This document shows, piece by piece, positions 36,692-45,121 of a stretch of 64,000 nucleotides of DNA. Positions within the stretch are counted from its first letter, which is position 1, and every line of letters starts with the position of its first letter. Under the pieces are notes generated by a model, which worked only from the letters and a program-made list of their open reading frames with translations, ran no database searches and was not told the origin of the DNA. The position numbers were made by a program, and so were the translations under genes. The stretch is from positions 16,521 to 80,520 of the forward strand of contig CADACQ010000004.1 in assembly GCA_902786465.1 (NCBI GenBank). Reading direction: 5' to 3'. Source of the DNA: an uncultured Eubacteriales bacterium (lineage in GTDB: Bacteria > Bacillota > Clostridia > Christensenellales > CAG-138).

Positions 36692-37981
36692 ATGAAAAAA
36701 CTACTCAAATTCCTATCCTCCATGGGCTTCGCCATCACGCTGCTGATGGTGCTGGCGGCCGCCTGCGTGGTGGCCAGCTTCGTGACCCAGGGCCAAAGCG
36801 CGGCGTGGTACGCCCAGATCTACGGCGAGGGCACGGCGAAGCTGATCGTGGGGTTGGGCCTCGACGACGCGTTCCACAGCTGGTGGTTCTTGACCTTGAC
36901 CGCCTTCCTCTGCGGGAACCTGCTCCTCTGCAACCTGACCCGCCTAAAGCCCCTGATCGCCCGTTCGAAGCGGGAGGCGGACCCGTCCGCCGCCCTGTCC
37001 GGCCCTGCGGACGCCGCATGCGAGAACTTGGCCGACCCCCTGCCCCTGTTTGAAAGGCTCCGGCTCCCCAAGCCCAAGGTCTGTGAGATCGAGGGCAAGA
37101 AGGTCCTGTTCTCCGGCAGGAACCGGCTGGGCCTCTGGGGACCCTGGGTGTGCCACCTGGGCATCCTGCTGCTGATCCTGGGCTTCACCCTGGGCCAGAT
37201 CACCCACCGGGAATACACGGTCTACGGCGTCCCCGGCGACACCAAGCCCATCGGGGATACGGGCTACTACCTGACCATCGACGATTTTGAGGTCCAGCTC
37301 CGGGAGGACGACACCGTGGCCCAGTACGTGGCGGACGTCACCATCTTCCGGGCCCCCCAGGGCTCCACCACCGTCCCGGACAGCATGTCCGACACCGTGT
37401 CCGTGAACCATCCCGCCCGGCTCTACGGCTTCAAGGTCTACCAGAACTCCACGGGCTATGCCGCCCGGATCACTGTGGACGAGGAAGGGACCCCGCTGCA
37501 GACGGCGGTGGTCTGCGCCGGGGAGGGCGTTGAGATCGCCGACGCCCCGGGCCTGCGGGTGTACCTGAACGCCTTCTACCCGGACTTCTACCTGCAGCCC
37601 GGCGTGGGGCCCATGACCCTGTCCGGCCGCATGAACAACCCGGCCTACCTCTATTCCATCACCTACCGGGACAGCATGGTGGGCATGAACTACTGGCAGG
37701 AGGCGGACGGGCCCATCACCGTCAACGACTACAGCATCACCTTCTCGGAGCCTCAGAGCTACACCCTGCTGCAGGTGAAGACGGACCGGTTCCAAGGCCT
37801 GGCGCTCCTCGGGGGCCTCGTCACCCTGCTGGGCCTGATCCTCGCGTTCTACCTGCTGCCCGCCAAAGCTTGGGCGGTGGCGGACGAGGCGGGGACCTGG
37901 ACGGTCTACGGCCAGAGCCGCAAGGGCGGGGCCCTGTTCCGGGAGGCCTTCGAACGTGCTGTGAAAGGAGAGAAACTATGA
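36692..37981 (+). CDS. resB: Cytochrome c biogenesis protein ResB-like (System II)
   Basis: One half of the System II haem export and ligation machinery. It has 429 residues with three membrane helices in the N-terminal 170 residues, a large outer domain and a C-terminal helix (about 375-397). Family features are FLSSMGFAITLLMVLAAAC and the LGIWGPW-like LGLWGPWVCHLGILLLILGF. It overlaps ccsA by ATGA. With NrfA next door, its likely job is to attach haem to NrfA. No ribosome binding site is visible upstream of the ATG. Confidence 0.9.
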   Translation: MKKLLKFLSSMGFAITLLMVLAAACVVASFVTQGQSAAWYAQIYGEGTAKLIVGLGLDDAFHSWWFLTLTAFLCGNLLLCNLTRLKPLIARSKREADPSAALSGPADAACENLADPLPLFERLRLPKPKVCEIEGKKVLFSGRNRLGLWGPWVCHLGILLLILGFTLGQITHREYTVYGVPGDTKPIGDTGYYLTIDDFEVQLREDDTVAQYVADVTIFRAPQGSTTVPDSMSDTVSVNHPARLYGFKVYQNSTGYAARITVDEEGTPLQTAVVCAGEGVEIADAPGLRVYLNAFYPDFYLQPGVGPMTLSGRMNNPAYLYSITYRDSMVGMNYWQEADGPITVNDYSITFSEPQSYTLLQVKTDRFQGLALLGGLVTLLGLILAFYLLPAKAWAVADEAGTWTVYGQSRKGGALFREAFERAVKGEKL

Positions 37982-38796
37982 CGTTGCCCCTGGAAAACAT
38001 CCTCTTTTACGGGGTCCTGGGCCTGTACTTCGGGGCCATGATCCTCTACTTCCTGTTCGTGGCCATAAAAAAGGAGGCCCTGGGCAAGGGCGCCACGGCG
38101 GTCCAGGTCCTGGGCCTTCTGGTGCACACGGCGGCCATCGTCCTCAGAGGCCTGGCGGCGGGGCGGCTGCCCCTGACCAACCAGTACGAGTTCGCCTCCG
38201 CCTTCGCCTGGGGGCTGTGCCTGGTGAGCCTCGTGTTCATCTTCCGGTTCAAGTTCACCCTCCTGGGCGCCTTCGCCGCGCCGGTGACCTTCATCATCAT
38301 CGGCTACGCGGCCCTGCAAAGCAAGGAGATCCGGTCCCTCATGCCCGCCCTTCAATCCAACTGGCTGGGGTTCCACGTGTCCACGGCCATCATCGCCTAC
38401 GGAGCCTTCGGCGTCTCCTGCGTGCTGGGGATCATCTTCCTGCTGCGGGACAGGATGAAGGAGAGCGGCTTCTTGGACCAGCACATCCCCAGCCGGGAGA
38501 AGCTGGACATGCTGAGCTATCGGAGCGTGGCCCTGGGGCTGCTGTTCCTCACCTTCACCATCATCACCGGCGCCATCTGGGCCGAGCGGGCCTGGGGCAG
38601 CTACTGGTCCTGGGACCCCAAGGAGACCTGGTCGCTGGTGACCTGGCTGGTCTACGCCACGTACCTCCATCTGCGCATCCGTCGGGGCTGGCAGGGCAAG
38701 TCCGCCGCCATCTTCGCCGTGGCGGGCTTCGTCTGCGTGATATTCACCTACATCGGCGTGAACACTCTGCTGCCGGGAGTGCATAGCTATAAATAG
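37978..38796 (+). CDS. ccsA: Cytochrome c biogenesis protein CcsA/ResC (System II)
   Basis: The haem-handling partner of ResB. It has 272 residues and about eight membrane helices. The tryptophan-rich WWD-type haem loop is AWGSYWSWDPKETWSLVTWL, and conserved histidines lie in LGFHVSTAI and TYLHLR. The start is ATG 37978, after AAGGAG and overlapping the resB stop; an in-frame upstream start inside resB is rejected. It is the end of the respiratory block, followed by repeat copy D. Confidence 0.95.
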   Translation: MTLPLENILFYGVLGLYFGAMILYFLFVAIKKEALGKGATAVQVLGLLVHTAAIVLRGLAAGRLPLTNQYEFASAFAWGLCLVSLVFIFRFKFTLLGAFAAPVTFIIIGYAALQSKEIRSLMPALQSNWLGFHVSTAIIAYGAFGVSCVLGIIFLLRDRMKESGFLDQHIPSREKLDMLSYRSVALGLLFLTFTIITGAIWAERAWGSYWSWDPKETWSLVTWLVYATYLHLRIRRGWQGKSAAIFAVAGFVCVIFTYIGVNTLLPGVHSYK

Positions 38797-38806
38797 TTTT
38801 CGGTTT

Positions 38807-38938
38807 GCCGCTTTTTCTTTTCGGTGAAAAGAAAAAGCGGCGCAAAAAGAAAAGCTTAAGAAGGTAATGGGTGTTACCGCTTAAGCTTTTTTGCTTCTTA
38901 AAGTTCTTTGGGTACACCCTTTCTTTCAAGAAAGGGTG
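38807..38938 (+). repeat. Dispersed hairpin element, copy D
   Basis: Hairpin 1 is a perfect 16-bp stem at 38807-38841 (loop GGT), with tail GCAAAAAGAAAAGC. Hairpin 2 at 38850-38890 has 11-bp outer arms (AAAAGCTTAAG/CTTAAGCTTTT) enclosing GGTAA/TTACC. Hairpin 3 at 38915-38938 has arms CACCCTTTCTT/AAGAAAGGGTG. It lies between the convergent ccsA and MFS genes and is the most complete copy with copy F. Confidence 0.85.
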
Positions 38939-40107
38939 CGTGCTTTTTTTCTTTCCTTAGCTCTTGTAAACGCAATTTCCACCATAGCGATCATCAGCAC
39001 CCCGAAGCAGCCCACGTACACCGGCAGGAGCCCAAGGCCCGCCCGGGCGGACAGGAACCCGAAGAGGGGCGGGGCGAAGGTGGAGCCCACGTAGGCGCTG
39101 GCCATCTGGACGCCGATGATGGCCTGGGAGTTTTCGGGGCCGAAGTTATCCGGCGTGGCGTGGATGATGCTGGGGTAGACGGGCGCGCAGCCGAGGCCCA
39201 GGATAACGCAGCCGGCGAGAGCCAGGGCCTCCGGGAGGCCCGGAACAAGGAGCAGCAACACGCCTAAGCCCAGGATCCCCGTCCCCAGCCGGATCATGGA
39301 CCGGTCCCCCAGTTTGTTGGAGACGAACCCCGCCAGGAACCGGCCCACGGTGATGCCGATGAAGAATAATGACGCGAAGGCCGCCGCCCGCTCCGGGCTC
39401 ACGCCCCGGGTGGCGATCAGATAGGAGGACGTCCACAGTATGCAGGTGCTCTCCAGCGCACAGTAGGTGCAAAAGCCCAGCAGCAGCTGGGGTACGCCCC
39501 GTATCCTCAGGGCGCCCCGAAGACCCAGCACCCTCTCGCTCCTTTGGGCTTCGCCCGTGGGGGCGTGCACTTTCCACAGGGGCAGGGTCAGGAGCAGCAC
39601 GGCGTAGATGACCAGCTGGATCAGCCCCACGGCCCGGTAGCCCGCCTGCCAGGTGGCCCGGGTGAGGGCCAGGCTCATGACGTAAGGGCTCACGATGGTG
39701 CCCACGCCCCAGAAGCAGTGGAGCCAGCTCATGTGCCGGGAGGTGTAGTGAAGGGCCACGTAGTTGTTGAGGGCCGCATCGATGGACCCGGCGCCCAGGC
39801 CATAGGGCACGGCCCAGAGGCACAGCATCCAGAACCGGGTGGAAAGGGAGAACCCAAAGAGGGCCAGGGCCGTCAGCAGCACGGAGAACAGGGTCACGTA
39901 TTTGGTGCCCAGCTTCTTCGTGATCCGCTCCGACAGAAGGCTGGAGATCACGGTGCCCACGGAGATGATCATGGACACGAACCCGGCGTATGAAAGGGGC
40001 ACGCCGAAAAAGTCGTGCATCACGGGCCAGCCCGCCCCCAGCAGGGAATCGGGCAGCCCCAGGCTGATGAAGGCAAGATAGATAACGGTCAGCAGCAGGG
40101 TGACCAT
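38926..40107 (-). CDS. Major facilitator superfamily transporter
   Basis: A 393-residue membrane protein with 12 predicted helices. The MFS loop motif between helices 2 and 3 reads SERITKKLGTKY. The start at ATG 40107 has AAGGAG eight bases upstream; a start at 40143 would add a hydrophilic leader over that site. The overall pattern (LGLPDSLLGAGWP near the N-terminus, LGCAPVYPSIIHATP late) resembles FucP/YfkF-like sugar or drug MFS proteins. The substrate is unknown. Its 3' end overlaps the third hairpin of repeat copy D. Confidence 0.85.
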   Translation of the reverse strand: MVTLLLTVIYLAFISLGLPDSLLGAGWPVMHDFFGVPLSYAGFVSMIISVGTVISSLLSERITKKLGTKYVTLFSVLLTALALFGFSLSTRFWMLCLWAVPYGLGAGSIDAALNNYVALHYTSRHMSWLHCFWGVGTIVSPYVMSLALTRATWQAGYRAVGLIQLVIYAVLLLTLPLWKVHAPTGEAQRSERVLGLRGALRIRGVPQLLLGFCTYCALESTCILWTSSYLIATRGVSPERAAAFASLFFIGITVGRFLAGFVSNKLGDRSMIRLGTGILGLGVLLLLVPGLPEALALAGCVILGLGCAPVYPSIIHATPDNFGPENSQAIIGVQMASAYVGSTFAPPLFGFLSARAGLGLLPVYVGCFGVLMIAMVEIAFTRAKERKKARTLS

Positions 40108-40170
40108 GTGCAGGGCTCCTTTCCTCAAAGTGGACACGAGCATACCATTTTCGCAGGAGCCTTGTCAAGA

Positions 40171-40210
40171 AAAACGCCGTCCCGGGGGAGGGATCGGGCG
40201 GCGTTTTTTT
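40171..40210. terminator. Terminator after the second MFS gene
   Basis: A stem of AACGCCG-T-CCCG (40173-40184) with CGGGCGGCGTT (40195-40205), one bulge, with T-runs on both strands (seven on plus, five on minus). It ends the XRE-MFS unit read on the minus strand. Confidence 0.75.
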
Positions 40211-40226
40211 GCGTGACGGGGACGAT

Positions 40227-41522
40227 TCAAATGTTCCGGACCTGCTTGTTGAACAGGAGGAACAGAGCCGTGGCGGTGAAGCCTAAGGAGCAGACCAGCA
40301 GCAGCGGCGTGCTGCCCAGATACTGGAGGACCGATCCGGCCAGGACCGAGGCGATGGGGGTCAGACCCTGAGAAATGATGCTGATGATGCTGGAGACCTT
40401 GCTGAGCTTGTCCCGGTCCACCACCCGCATGAGCACCGTGCTGGTGGGGACGTTGATCATGACCACCAGGAACCCGATGAGCAGCGACCCAACGCAAAGC
40501 AGGATGAGGAAGCCGTTCAGGGACAAGCCCCGATCCACCAGCAGCCAATAACCCACCGTCAGGAGGATCATCACCATCGCGATGTATCCCAGGCGCACCG
40601 CCACCTTGCGGCCGCACTTGTCCTCCTGGGGCCGGGCGCTGAGGATGGCTGCGGCGAGCAGGGAGCTGATGCCGATCATCACGCTGCACACGGAGGACCA
40701 CAGCTCCGGCGTCAAAACCCGGTCGAAAAGGTAGCCGGGGGCGGCGGCCACGTCCGTCTTCACGAAATAGGGCAGGAAGTTGCCGCCGATGGGGGAGAAG
40801 AAGAAATTGATGAACAGGATGGCCGCCATCAAGGCCATGAGGGCCTTCTGGGTCTTCAGATACCGAAACCCGTCGCCCATATCAGCGAGGGCCAGGCGGA
40901 TGGTCAGCCTCTCCTCGGAGGGTTTGTGATCGTAGCGGATGAACATCTCCGACACGCCGGAGAGGATATAGCAGACGCCCACCAGGAAGAACAGCAGATG
41001 GATGGGCAGCGTCGCGTACAGGATCCCCGCCAGGACTACCCCCAGGATGCTCTGCAGGGAACTTTTGATGGAGAAATAGGCGTTGGCCTGCTGGAGCTTT
41101 TCCTCCGCCACGATGTGCGGGAGCAGAGCGCCGGCGGCGGGGGAGAAGATGCCGCTGACGGCGTTGCCCAGAATGCCCACGGCGAACAGGATCAGGACAT
41201 GGGCGTCGCTGCTGCGGAACAGGAGCATGAGCACCGTGGCGAGGACGATGATGCCGCCCTTCATGTAGTCACAGAGGAACATGATCTTCGCCTTGTTGAA
41301 CCGGTCCCCCAGCACGCCGCCCACGGGCGTGGCGAGGAGCAGCATCCCGCCGCAGAGGGCCAGATACAGGCCCTGAAGGAAGGCGTTGTTGTCGGTGATC
41401 TCCAGAATGTAGAAGCTGACGGCGAAGCTGTAGAGGATGGCCCCCAGCTCCGACACCAGGGCGCCGAAGAACACCAGCCGGTAGTTGCGGTTGAAAAATA
41501 CGTTGCGGGTATCGTTATTCAT
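40227..41522 (-). CDS. MFS transporter, macrolide-efflux-like
   Basis: A 431-residue, 12-helix protein resembling the MefA-type (MFS_3) efflux group: NRNYRLVFFGALVSELG at the N-terminus, GGVLGDRFNKAKIM as loop motif A, and LPHIVAEEKLQQANA. It overlaps the upstream XRE regulator by eight bases (ATGAATAA), so the two are coupled. The arrangement suggests export controlled by the regulator. The substrate is not predictable. Confidence 0.85.
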   Translation of the reverse strand: MNNDTRNVFFNRNYRLVFFGALVSELGAILYSFAVSFYILEITDNNAFLQGLYLALCGGMLLLATPVGGVLGDRFNKAKIMFLCDYMKGGIIVLATVLMLLFRSSDAHVLILFAVGILGNAVSGIFSPAAGALLPHIVAEEKLQQANAYFSIKSSLQSILGVVLAGILYATLPIHLLFFLVGVCYILSGVSEMFIRYDHKPSEERLTIRLALADMGDGFRYLKTQKALMALMAAILFINFFFSPIGGNFLPYFVKTDVAAAPGYLFDRVLTPELWSSVCSVMIGISSLLAAAILSARPQEDKCGRKVAVRLGYIAMVMILLTVGYWLLVDRGLSLNGFLILLCVGSLLIGFLVVMINVPTSTVLMRVVDRDKLSKVSSIISIISQGLTPIASVLAGSVLQYLGSTPLLLVCSLGFTATALFLLFNKQVRNI

Positions 41523-42588
41523 GGTCCTTGATCTCCTTCCAAAGGCGGGACAGGGTGGGATCGTCGATGAGGCGGAGCAGGTTTTCCAGGCTTTCCGCCG
41601 CGGTGGCGCCGAATATGTCGGTGACGCTCACGGTATCCATGGTGGTGACGAAGCGAAGGTTTCGCACGCCGTAATCCGGGGCGGCGTCGAAGCGGGCGGC
41701 CAGCGCCCGGGCCTGCCTCAGGGAAGCGCAGGCCTGCTCCGTCTGCCCGGTCTTGATCTGGGCATGAGCCAGCAGCAGGTATTGCAGGGCGTTGAGCTTT
41801 TCCAAAAAATCGGTGACGGGCTCCCGGCGAAGGCTGTTGAGCAGGTCTATGCCCCATTGAAGCACGGCTTGGGCCGATGCGCAGTCGCCTCGGGCGCTGA
41901 AGACAAAGGAGAATCCCGCCACGGCATTCAGCAGGGAATTGACGTTCTGAAGCAACACCGCGGAGAGATAGGGCTCCGCCTCCTCCGGTCGGTGCAGATG
42001 GGCAGCCAGGATGGCACCGATGGTGTCGCTGAACATGCCGCCCGCGTTGTGACGCTTCATGAGCTCCACGCCCTTTTCAAAGTCGCCCAGAACCATATAC
42101 GCCCCGGCCATCTCCCCATAGAGGGTGAACTCACTGATCTTTGGATCGGTGTTCTGGGAGACCAACAGCAGTGCTTGCTCATAGAGCTCCAGCGCCCGGC
42201 GGGTCTTTTCGCGGCTTTGACTGCCCACGCCGAAAAAGGCGTATATCCCGGCGCAGGTGTGGACTACCTGGAAGGAGTGGGGGTATTTCTTCAACGCTTT
42301 CTCACATTCGATCAAGGCTTCCGGGTCCCGGGTCCGGCAGTATCGGCTGAGCCGGTCGATGGTGGCGGAAAGGCGATTGTCCTTCATTTTGTAGCCCAGC
42401 AGGACGTCCACGGAGGTGTCGAAGAAGTCCGCCATCTCCACGATCAAATCCAGCTCGGGCACCGACAGCCCCGATTCCCACTTGTGGACGGCGCCGGTGG
42501 TCACGCCCATGACCTCGGCAAATTGCTCCTGGGTCAGGTTTCGCTCTTTGCGCAGAGTGCGGATGTTTTTCGAAAGGGTCAATTCCAT
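41515..42588 (-). CDS. XRE-family regulator with TPR-like C-terminal domain
   Basis: A 357-residue protein. Residues 5-60 form a helix-turn-helix of the XRE type (IRTLRKERNLTQEQFAEVMG, VHKWESGLSVPELDLI). The rest is helical with tetratricopeptide-like repeats, as in peptide- or metabolite-sensing regulators. It is co-transcribed with the overlapping MFS gene. Two matching ATAC-N5-GTAT sites lie in its upstream region, suggesting autoregulation. Confidence 0.88.
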   Translation of the reverse strand: MELTLSKNIRTLRKERNLTQEQFAEVMGVTTGAVHKWESGLSVPELDLIVEMADFFDTSVDVLLGYKMKDNRLSATIDRLSRYCRTRDPEALIECEKALKKYPHSFQVVHTCAGIYAFFGVGSQSREKTRRALELYEQALLLVSQNTDPKISEFTLYGEMAGAYMVLGDFEKGVELMKRHNAGGMFSDTIGAILAAHLHRPEEAEPYLSAVLLQNVNSLLNAVAGFSFVFSARGDCASAQAVLQWGIDLLNSLRREPVTDFLEKLNALQYLLLAHAQIKTGQTEQACASLRQARALAARFDAAPDYGVRNLRFVTTMDTVSVTDIFGATAAESLENLLRLIDDPTLSRLWKEIKDHE

Positions 42589-42607
42589 GGCGGTGCTCCT
42601 CTTTTTG

Positions 42608-42690
42608 ATACCGGCAGTATAGCAGGGATTATACCGAAAGAAAAGACACGATCGATATCAATGGAATGTTTTTTTCTATACCGACAGTAT
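42608..42690 (-). promoter_or_regulatory. Promoter region with twin ATACCGRCAGTAT operators
   Basis: Two nearly identical 13-base imperfect palindromes, ATACCGGCAGTAT at 42608-42620 and ATACCGACAGTAT at 42678-42690, flank a minus-strand TATAAT (42628-42633). A half-site ATACCG lies at 42631-42636. No good -35 box is seen, consistent with a regulated promoter. The likely ligand is the adjacent XRE protein (inference). Confidence 0.55.
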
Positions 42691-42871
42691 GGATTTGCGG
42701 ATGGCGATCATAGAAAGCCGCACAAACTGATCGGCGGACGCCATCCGTCCCGGCTGCGTGCAGCGTACCACTTCGTCCGCCGGTTGAGCAATAAACCATC
42801 GGTTGGATCCGTAAAAAACGACTCAACCGCAGGGAGGGTCTATGATGCCGTCTTTATTATGGGAACAGAGC

Positions 42872-44011
42872 TCAGAAGAAGGGCCAGAAGCTCAGCAGAT
42901 ATCCGGGGATCACCACCACGACGAAGAAAGCCCAGCTCACCAGGGTGAAGGTCTTGATAAAGGCCCAGCCCCGGCCCGGGTACTCCCGAACGTAGATACG
43001 GAAGTTGATGACGGAGGCCAGGGAGCCGATGAGGGAACAGAGGCCTGCGGTGTCCGCCCCGTATATGAGGCCCGCGAAGTTTTCCGTGAAGGGGTACAGG
43101 ACGATGGTGGCGGGCACGTTGGAGATGATCTGACTCAGCCCGATGGCCCACCAGTATTCGTGCTGCGCCACCGCCCGTTGCAGGAATCCGGCGATGCGCT
43201 CATTGGCGGCGATAGAGGAAGAGAACACGAAGAAGCACAGGAAGGTGAGCAGCAGAACGTAGTCCACCTCGAAGAGAAGCTTTCGATCTACCGCCAGGAT
43301 ACCCAGCAGCACCGCCAGCACCGTCAAGGGCCATAGACCGGTACGGGTGACGATGACGACAATGATCAGCAGGAATAGGGCAAGGTACACGATCCGGCGG
43401 GTCCGTCCCTCGTGTTTCCAAGGCGGAAGGGCGTTCCCAGCGCCGATCTCCTCCCGGGGAGCCTTTCGGTACAGGATCAGGACGAAGACGATGAGCAGCG
43501 CCGCGGACATGGCGGCTAACGGCAGCATGTGGAGCATGAACCGGCCGGCGCTGACCCCGGACCGGCTATAGAGGAACAGGTTTTGAGGGCTGCCGAAGGG
43601 GGTCAGGAGGGATCCGCGAACAGCGGCGATGTTTTCCATGGTGATGACGGGCAGGAGGTACCGCTCCTTGCCGCCCGCTCGAAAGAGCTGGATGGTCACC
43701 GGCACGAAGATGATGAGGGACACGTCGTTGGTGACGAACATGGAGGAGAAGAACACGCCGAAGATCAAAAAGAGGGAAAGGAGCGTCATCCGCTTCAGAC
43801 TGGACGCCAGGGCCACCAGGGGCCTGAGCACGTTCTCCCGCTTAAAGCCCTCCAACACGCACAGCATCATAAGGAGCGTGCCCAGCGTGCGCCAGTCGAT
43901 GTCGGCGAGCAGCCGCTTCGAAGGCGGGGTGATGACGAGCGCCACCGCCGCCGCCAGCAGCGACACGGCCAGCATGGGCTCTTTTTTCAGGAACGACAGG
44001 ATCTTTTTCAT
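42872..44011 (-). CDS. ArsB/NhaD (SLC13-type) membrane transporter
   Basis: A 379-residue protein with about ten helices of the ion transporter superfamily. Helix-breaking substrate motifs are present: FVTNDVSLIIFVP in the first half and SNVPATIVLYPF in the second, with TPFGSPQNLF. Family members move arsenite, Na+/H+ or carboxylates; none can be chosen here, and no arsenic regulator is adjacent. AAAGGAG precedes ATG 44011. Confidence 0.8.
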   Translation of the reverse strand: MKKILSFLKKEPMLAVSLLAAAVALVITPPSKRLLADIDWRTLGTLLMMLCVLEGFKRENVLRPLVALASSLKRMTLLSLFLIFGVFFSSMFVTNDVSLIIFVPVTIQLFRAGGKERYLLPVITMENIAAVRGSLLTPFGSPQNLFLYSRSGVSAGRFMLHMLPLAAMSAALLIVFVLILYRKAPREEIGAGNALPPWKHEGRTRRIVYLALFLLIIVVIVTRTGLWPLTVLAVLLGILAVDRKLLFEVDYVLLLTFLCFFVFSSSIAANERIAGFLQRAVAQHEYWWAIGLSQIISNVPATIVLYPFTENFAGLIYGADTAGLCSLIGSLASVINFRIYVREYPGRGWAFIKTFTLVSWAFFVVVVIPGYLLSFWPFF

Positions 44012-44028
44012 GGAAGTCTCCTTTGATG

Positions 44029-44075
44029 TTCCTTTTTCTTTTCGGCGAACAGAAAAAGGAATCGAAAAAAGAAAA
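44029..44075 (+). repeat. Dispersed hairpin element, copy E
   Basis: A hairpin at 44029-44061 (TTCCTTTTTCTTTTC / GAACAGAAAAAGGAA, loop GGC), with base pairs TTCC/GGAA replacing GCCGC/GCGGC of other copies. The tail CGAAAAAAGAAAAGC follows. Later hairpins are absent. It lies between two minus-strand genes, yet the element reads on the plus strand. Confidence 0.7.
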
Positions 44076-44136
44076 GCGTACGGGGAGGATCAGGAAGGCA
44101 GCAAGGGCCGCATATCCGAATGATCCAGAGGCGAAG

Positions 44137-45024
44137 CTATCGATCCTTCTTCGTGTTCGGGACCACCTGGGACAGCACCAGGGCCAGGAAGATGATCCCG
44201 CAGCCCAAAAGCTCCCGGGGCGTCATGCGCTCGTGGAGGAGCAGGGCGCCGAACAGGGCCCCGAACACGCTCTCGAAGCTCATGATGAGGGACGCGAGGG
44301 CCGGGGGCAGGTGCCGCTGGCCCACGATCTGTAGCCAGTAGGCGATGCCGCAGGAGAAGATGCCGCAATAGAGGATGCACCCGAGGGCCGGCACCAGGTT
44401 TTGAAAGCCGAACCCCTCCACCACGACCATGGGAAGAAAGCTCAAGAGCCCCGCCGTCAAAAACTCCAGGCAGCACAGGGTCAGGGCGTCGAAGTCCGGG
44501 GCGAACTTGTCCACCAGCAGGATCTGCAGGGTGAACACCAGGGCGCAGATGACCATGAGAGCGTCCCCTTTCTCCAGGGTGAAGGCTTCCGTGATGGACA
44601 GAAACCACAGCCCCACGGCCCCGATGATGAGGCACAGCCAGGTCCAGACCCCCGTCCTTCGGTGGAAGAAGGCGGCCCCCACGATGGGCACCAGGAGGAT
44701 ATAGAGGGCGGTGAGGAACGCGCCCTTGCCGGCGGTGGTGTACTGGAGCCCCACCTGCTGGAAGCAGGAGGCCAGGGCCACGGTGATGCCGATGAGGGCC
44801 CCGCTTTTCACCAGCCGGACCCGGCCCGCCCGGGTGGCGGGGATGGCGGTCTTCCGCCGCAGGTAGATGAAGGGCATGAGGCACACCGCGCCCACCAGCA
44901 TCCGCACGGCAGTGAAGGCGTAGGGCAGCATCCCCAGCTTCATGGCGGCGGACTGGGCCACGAAGGCGCTGCCCCAGATCACGGAGCAGCCCAGCAGGAT
45001 CAGGCTGTATTTGGTCTGTTTCAT
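44137..45024 (-). CDS. EamA/DMT family transporter
   Basis: A 295-residue protein with ten helices in two EamA repeats (GCSVIWGSAFVAQSAAM and FSCGIAYWLQIVGQRHLPPA). It is a likely metabolite exporter of the drug/metabolite superfamily with unknown substrate. ATG 45024 is preferred to an in-frame start at 45123. A TTGTGT-17-TAGGAT promoter ends only seven bases before the ATG. Confidence 0.85.
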   Translation of the reverse strand: MKQTKYSLILLGCSVIWGSAFVAQSAAMKLGMLPYAFTAVRMLVGAVCLMPFIYLRRKTAIPATRAGRVRLVKSGALIGITVALASCFQQVGLQYTTAGKGAFLTALYILLVPIVGAAFFHRRTGVWTWLCLIIGAVGLWFLSITEAFTLEKGDALMVICALVFTLQILLVDKFAPDFDALTLCCLEFLTAGLLSFLPMVVVEGFGFQNLVPALGCILYCGIFSCGIAYWLQIVGQRHLPPALASLIMSFESVFGALFGALLLHERMTPRELLGCGIIFLALVLSQVVPNTKKDR

Positions 45025-45031
45025 GGGCAGT

Positions 45032-45060
45032 ATCCTACCACTGAAAAACGCAGAACACAA
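45032..45060 (-). promoter_or_regulatory. Promoter for the EamA gene, very short leader
   Basis: On the minus strand, TTGTGT (45055-45060), a 17-base spacer ending in GTGG, then TAGGAT (45032-45037). The predicted transcription start lies at or next to the ATG at 45024. Confidence 0.4.
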
Positions 45061-45121
45061 GAGACTTTTCTGCTTTCCTGTGATATACTGATATAAATGG
45101 GAAAAAAGGAGGGCCAACCGC

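Noticed and set aside
37870-37977. N-terminal extension of ccsA from an in-frame start inside resB
   Set aside because: The extension is Gly/Arg-rich antisense-like sequence; ATG 37978 has AAGGAG upstream and the ATGA overlap typical of coupled genes.
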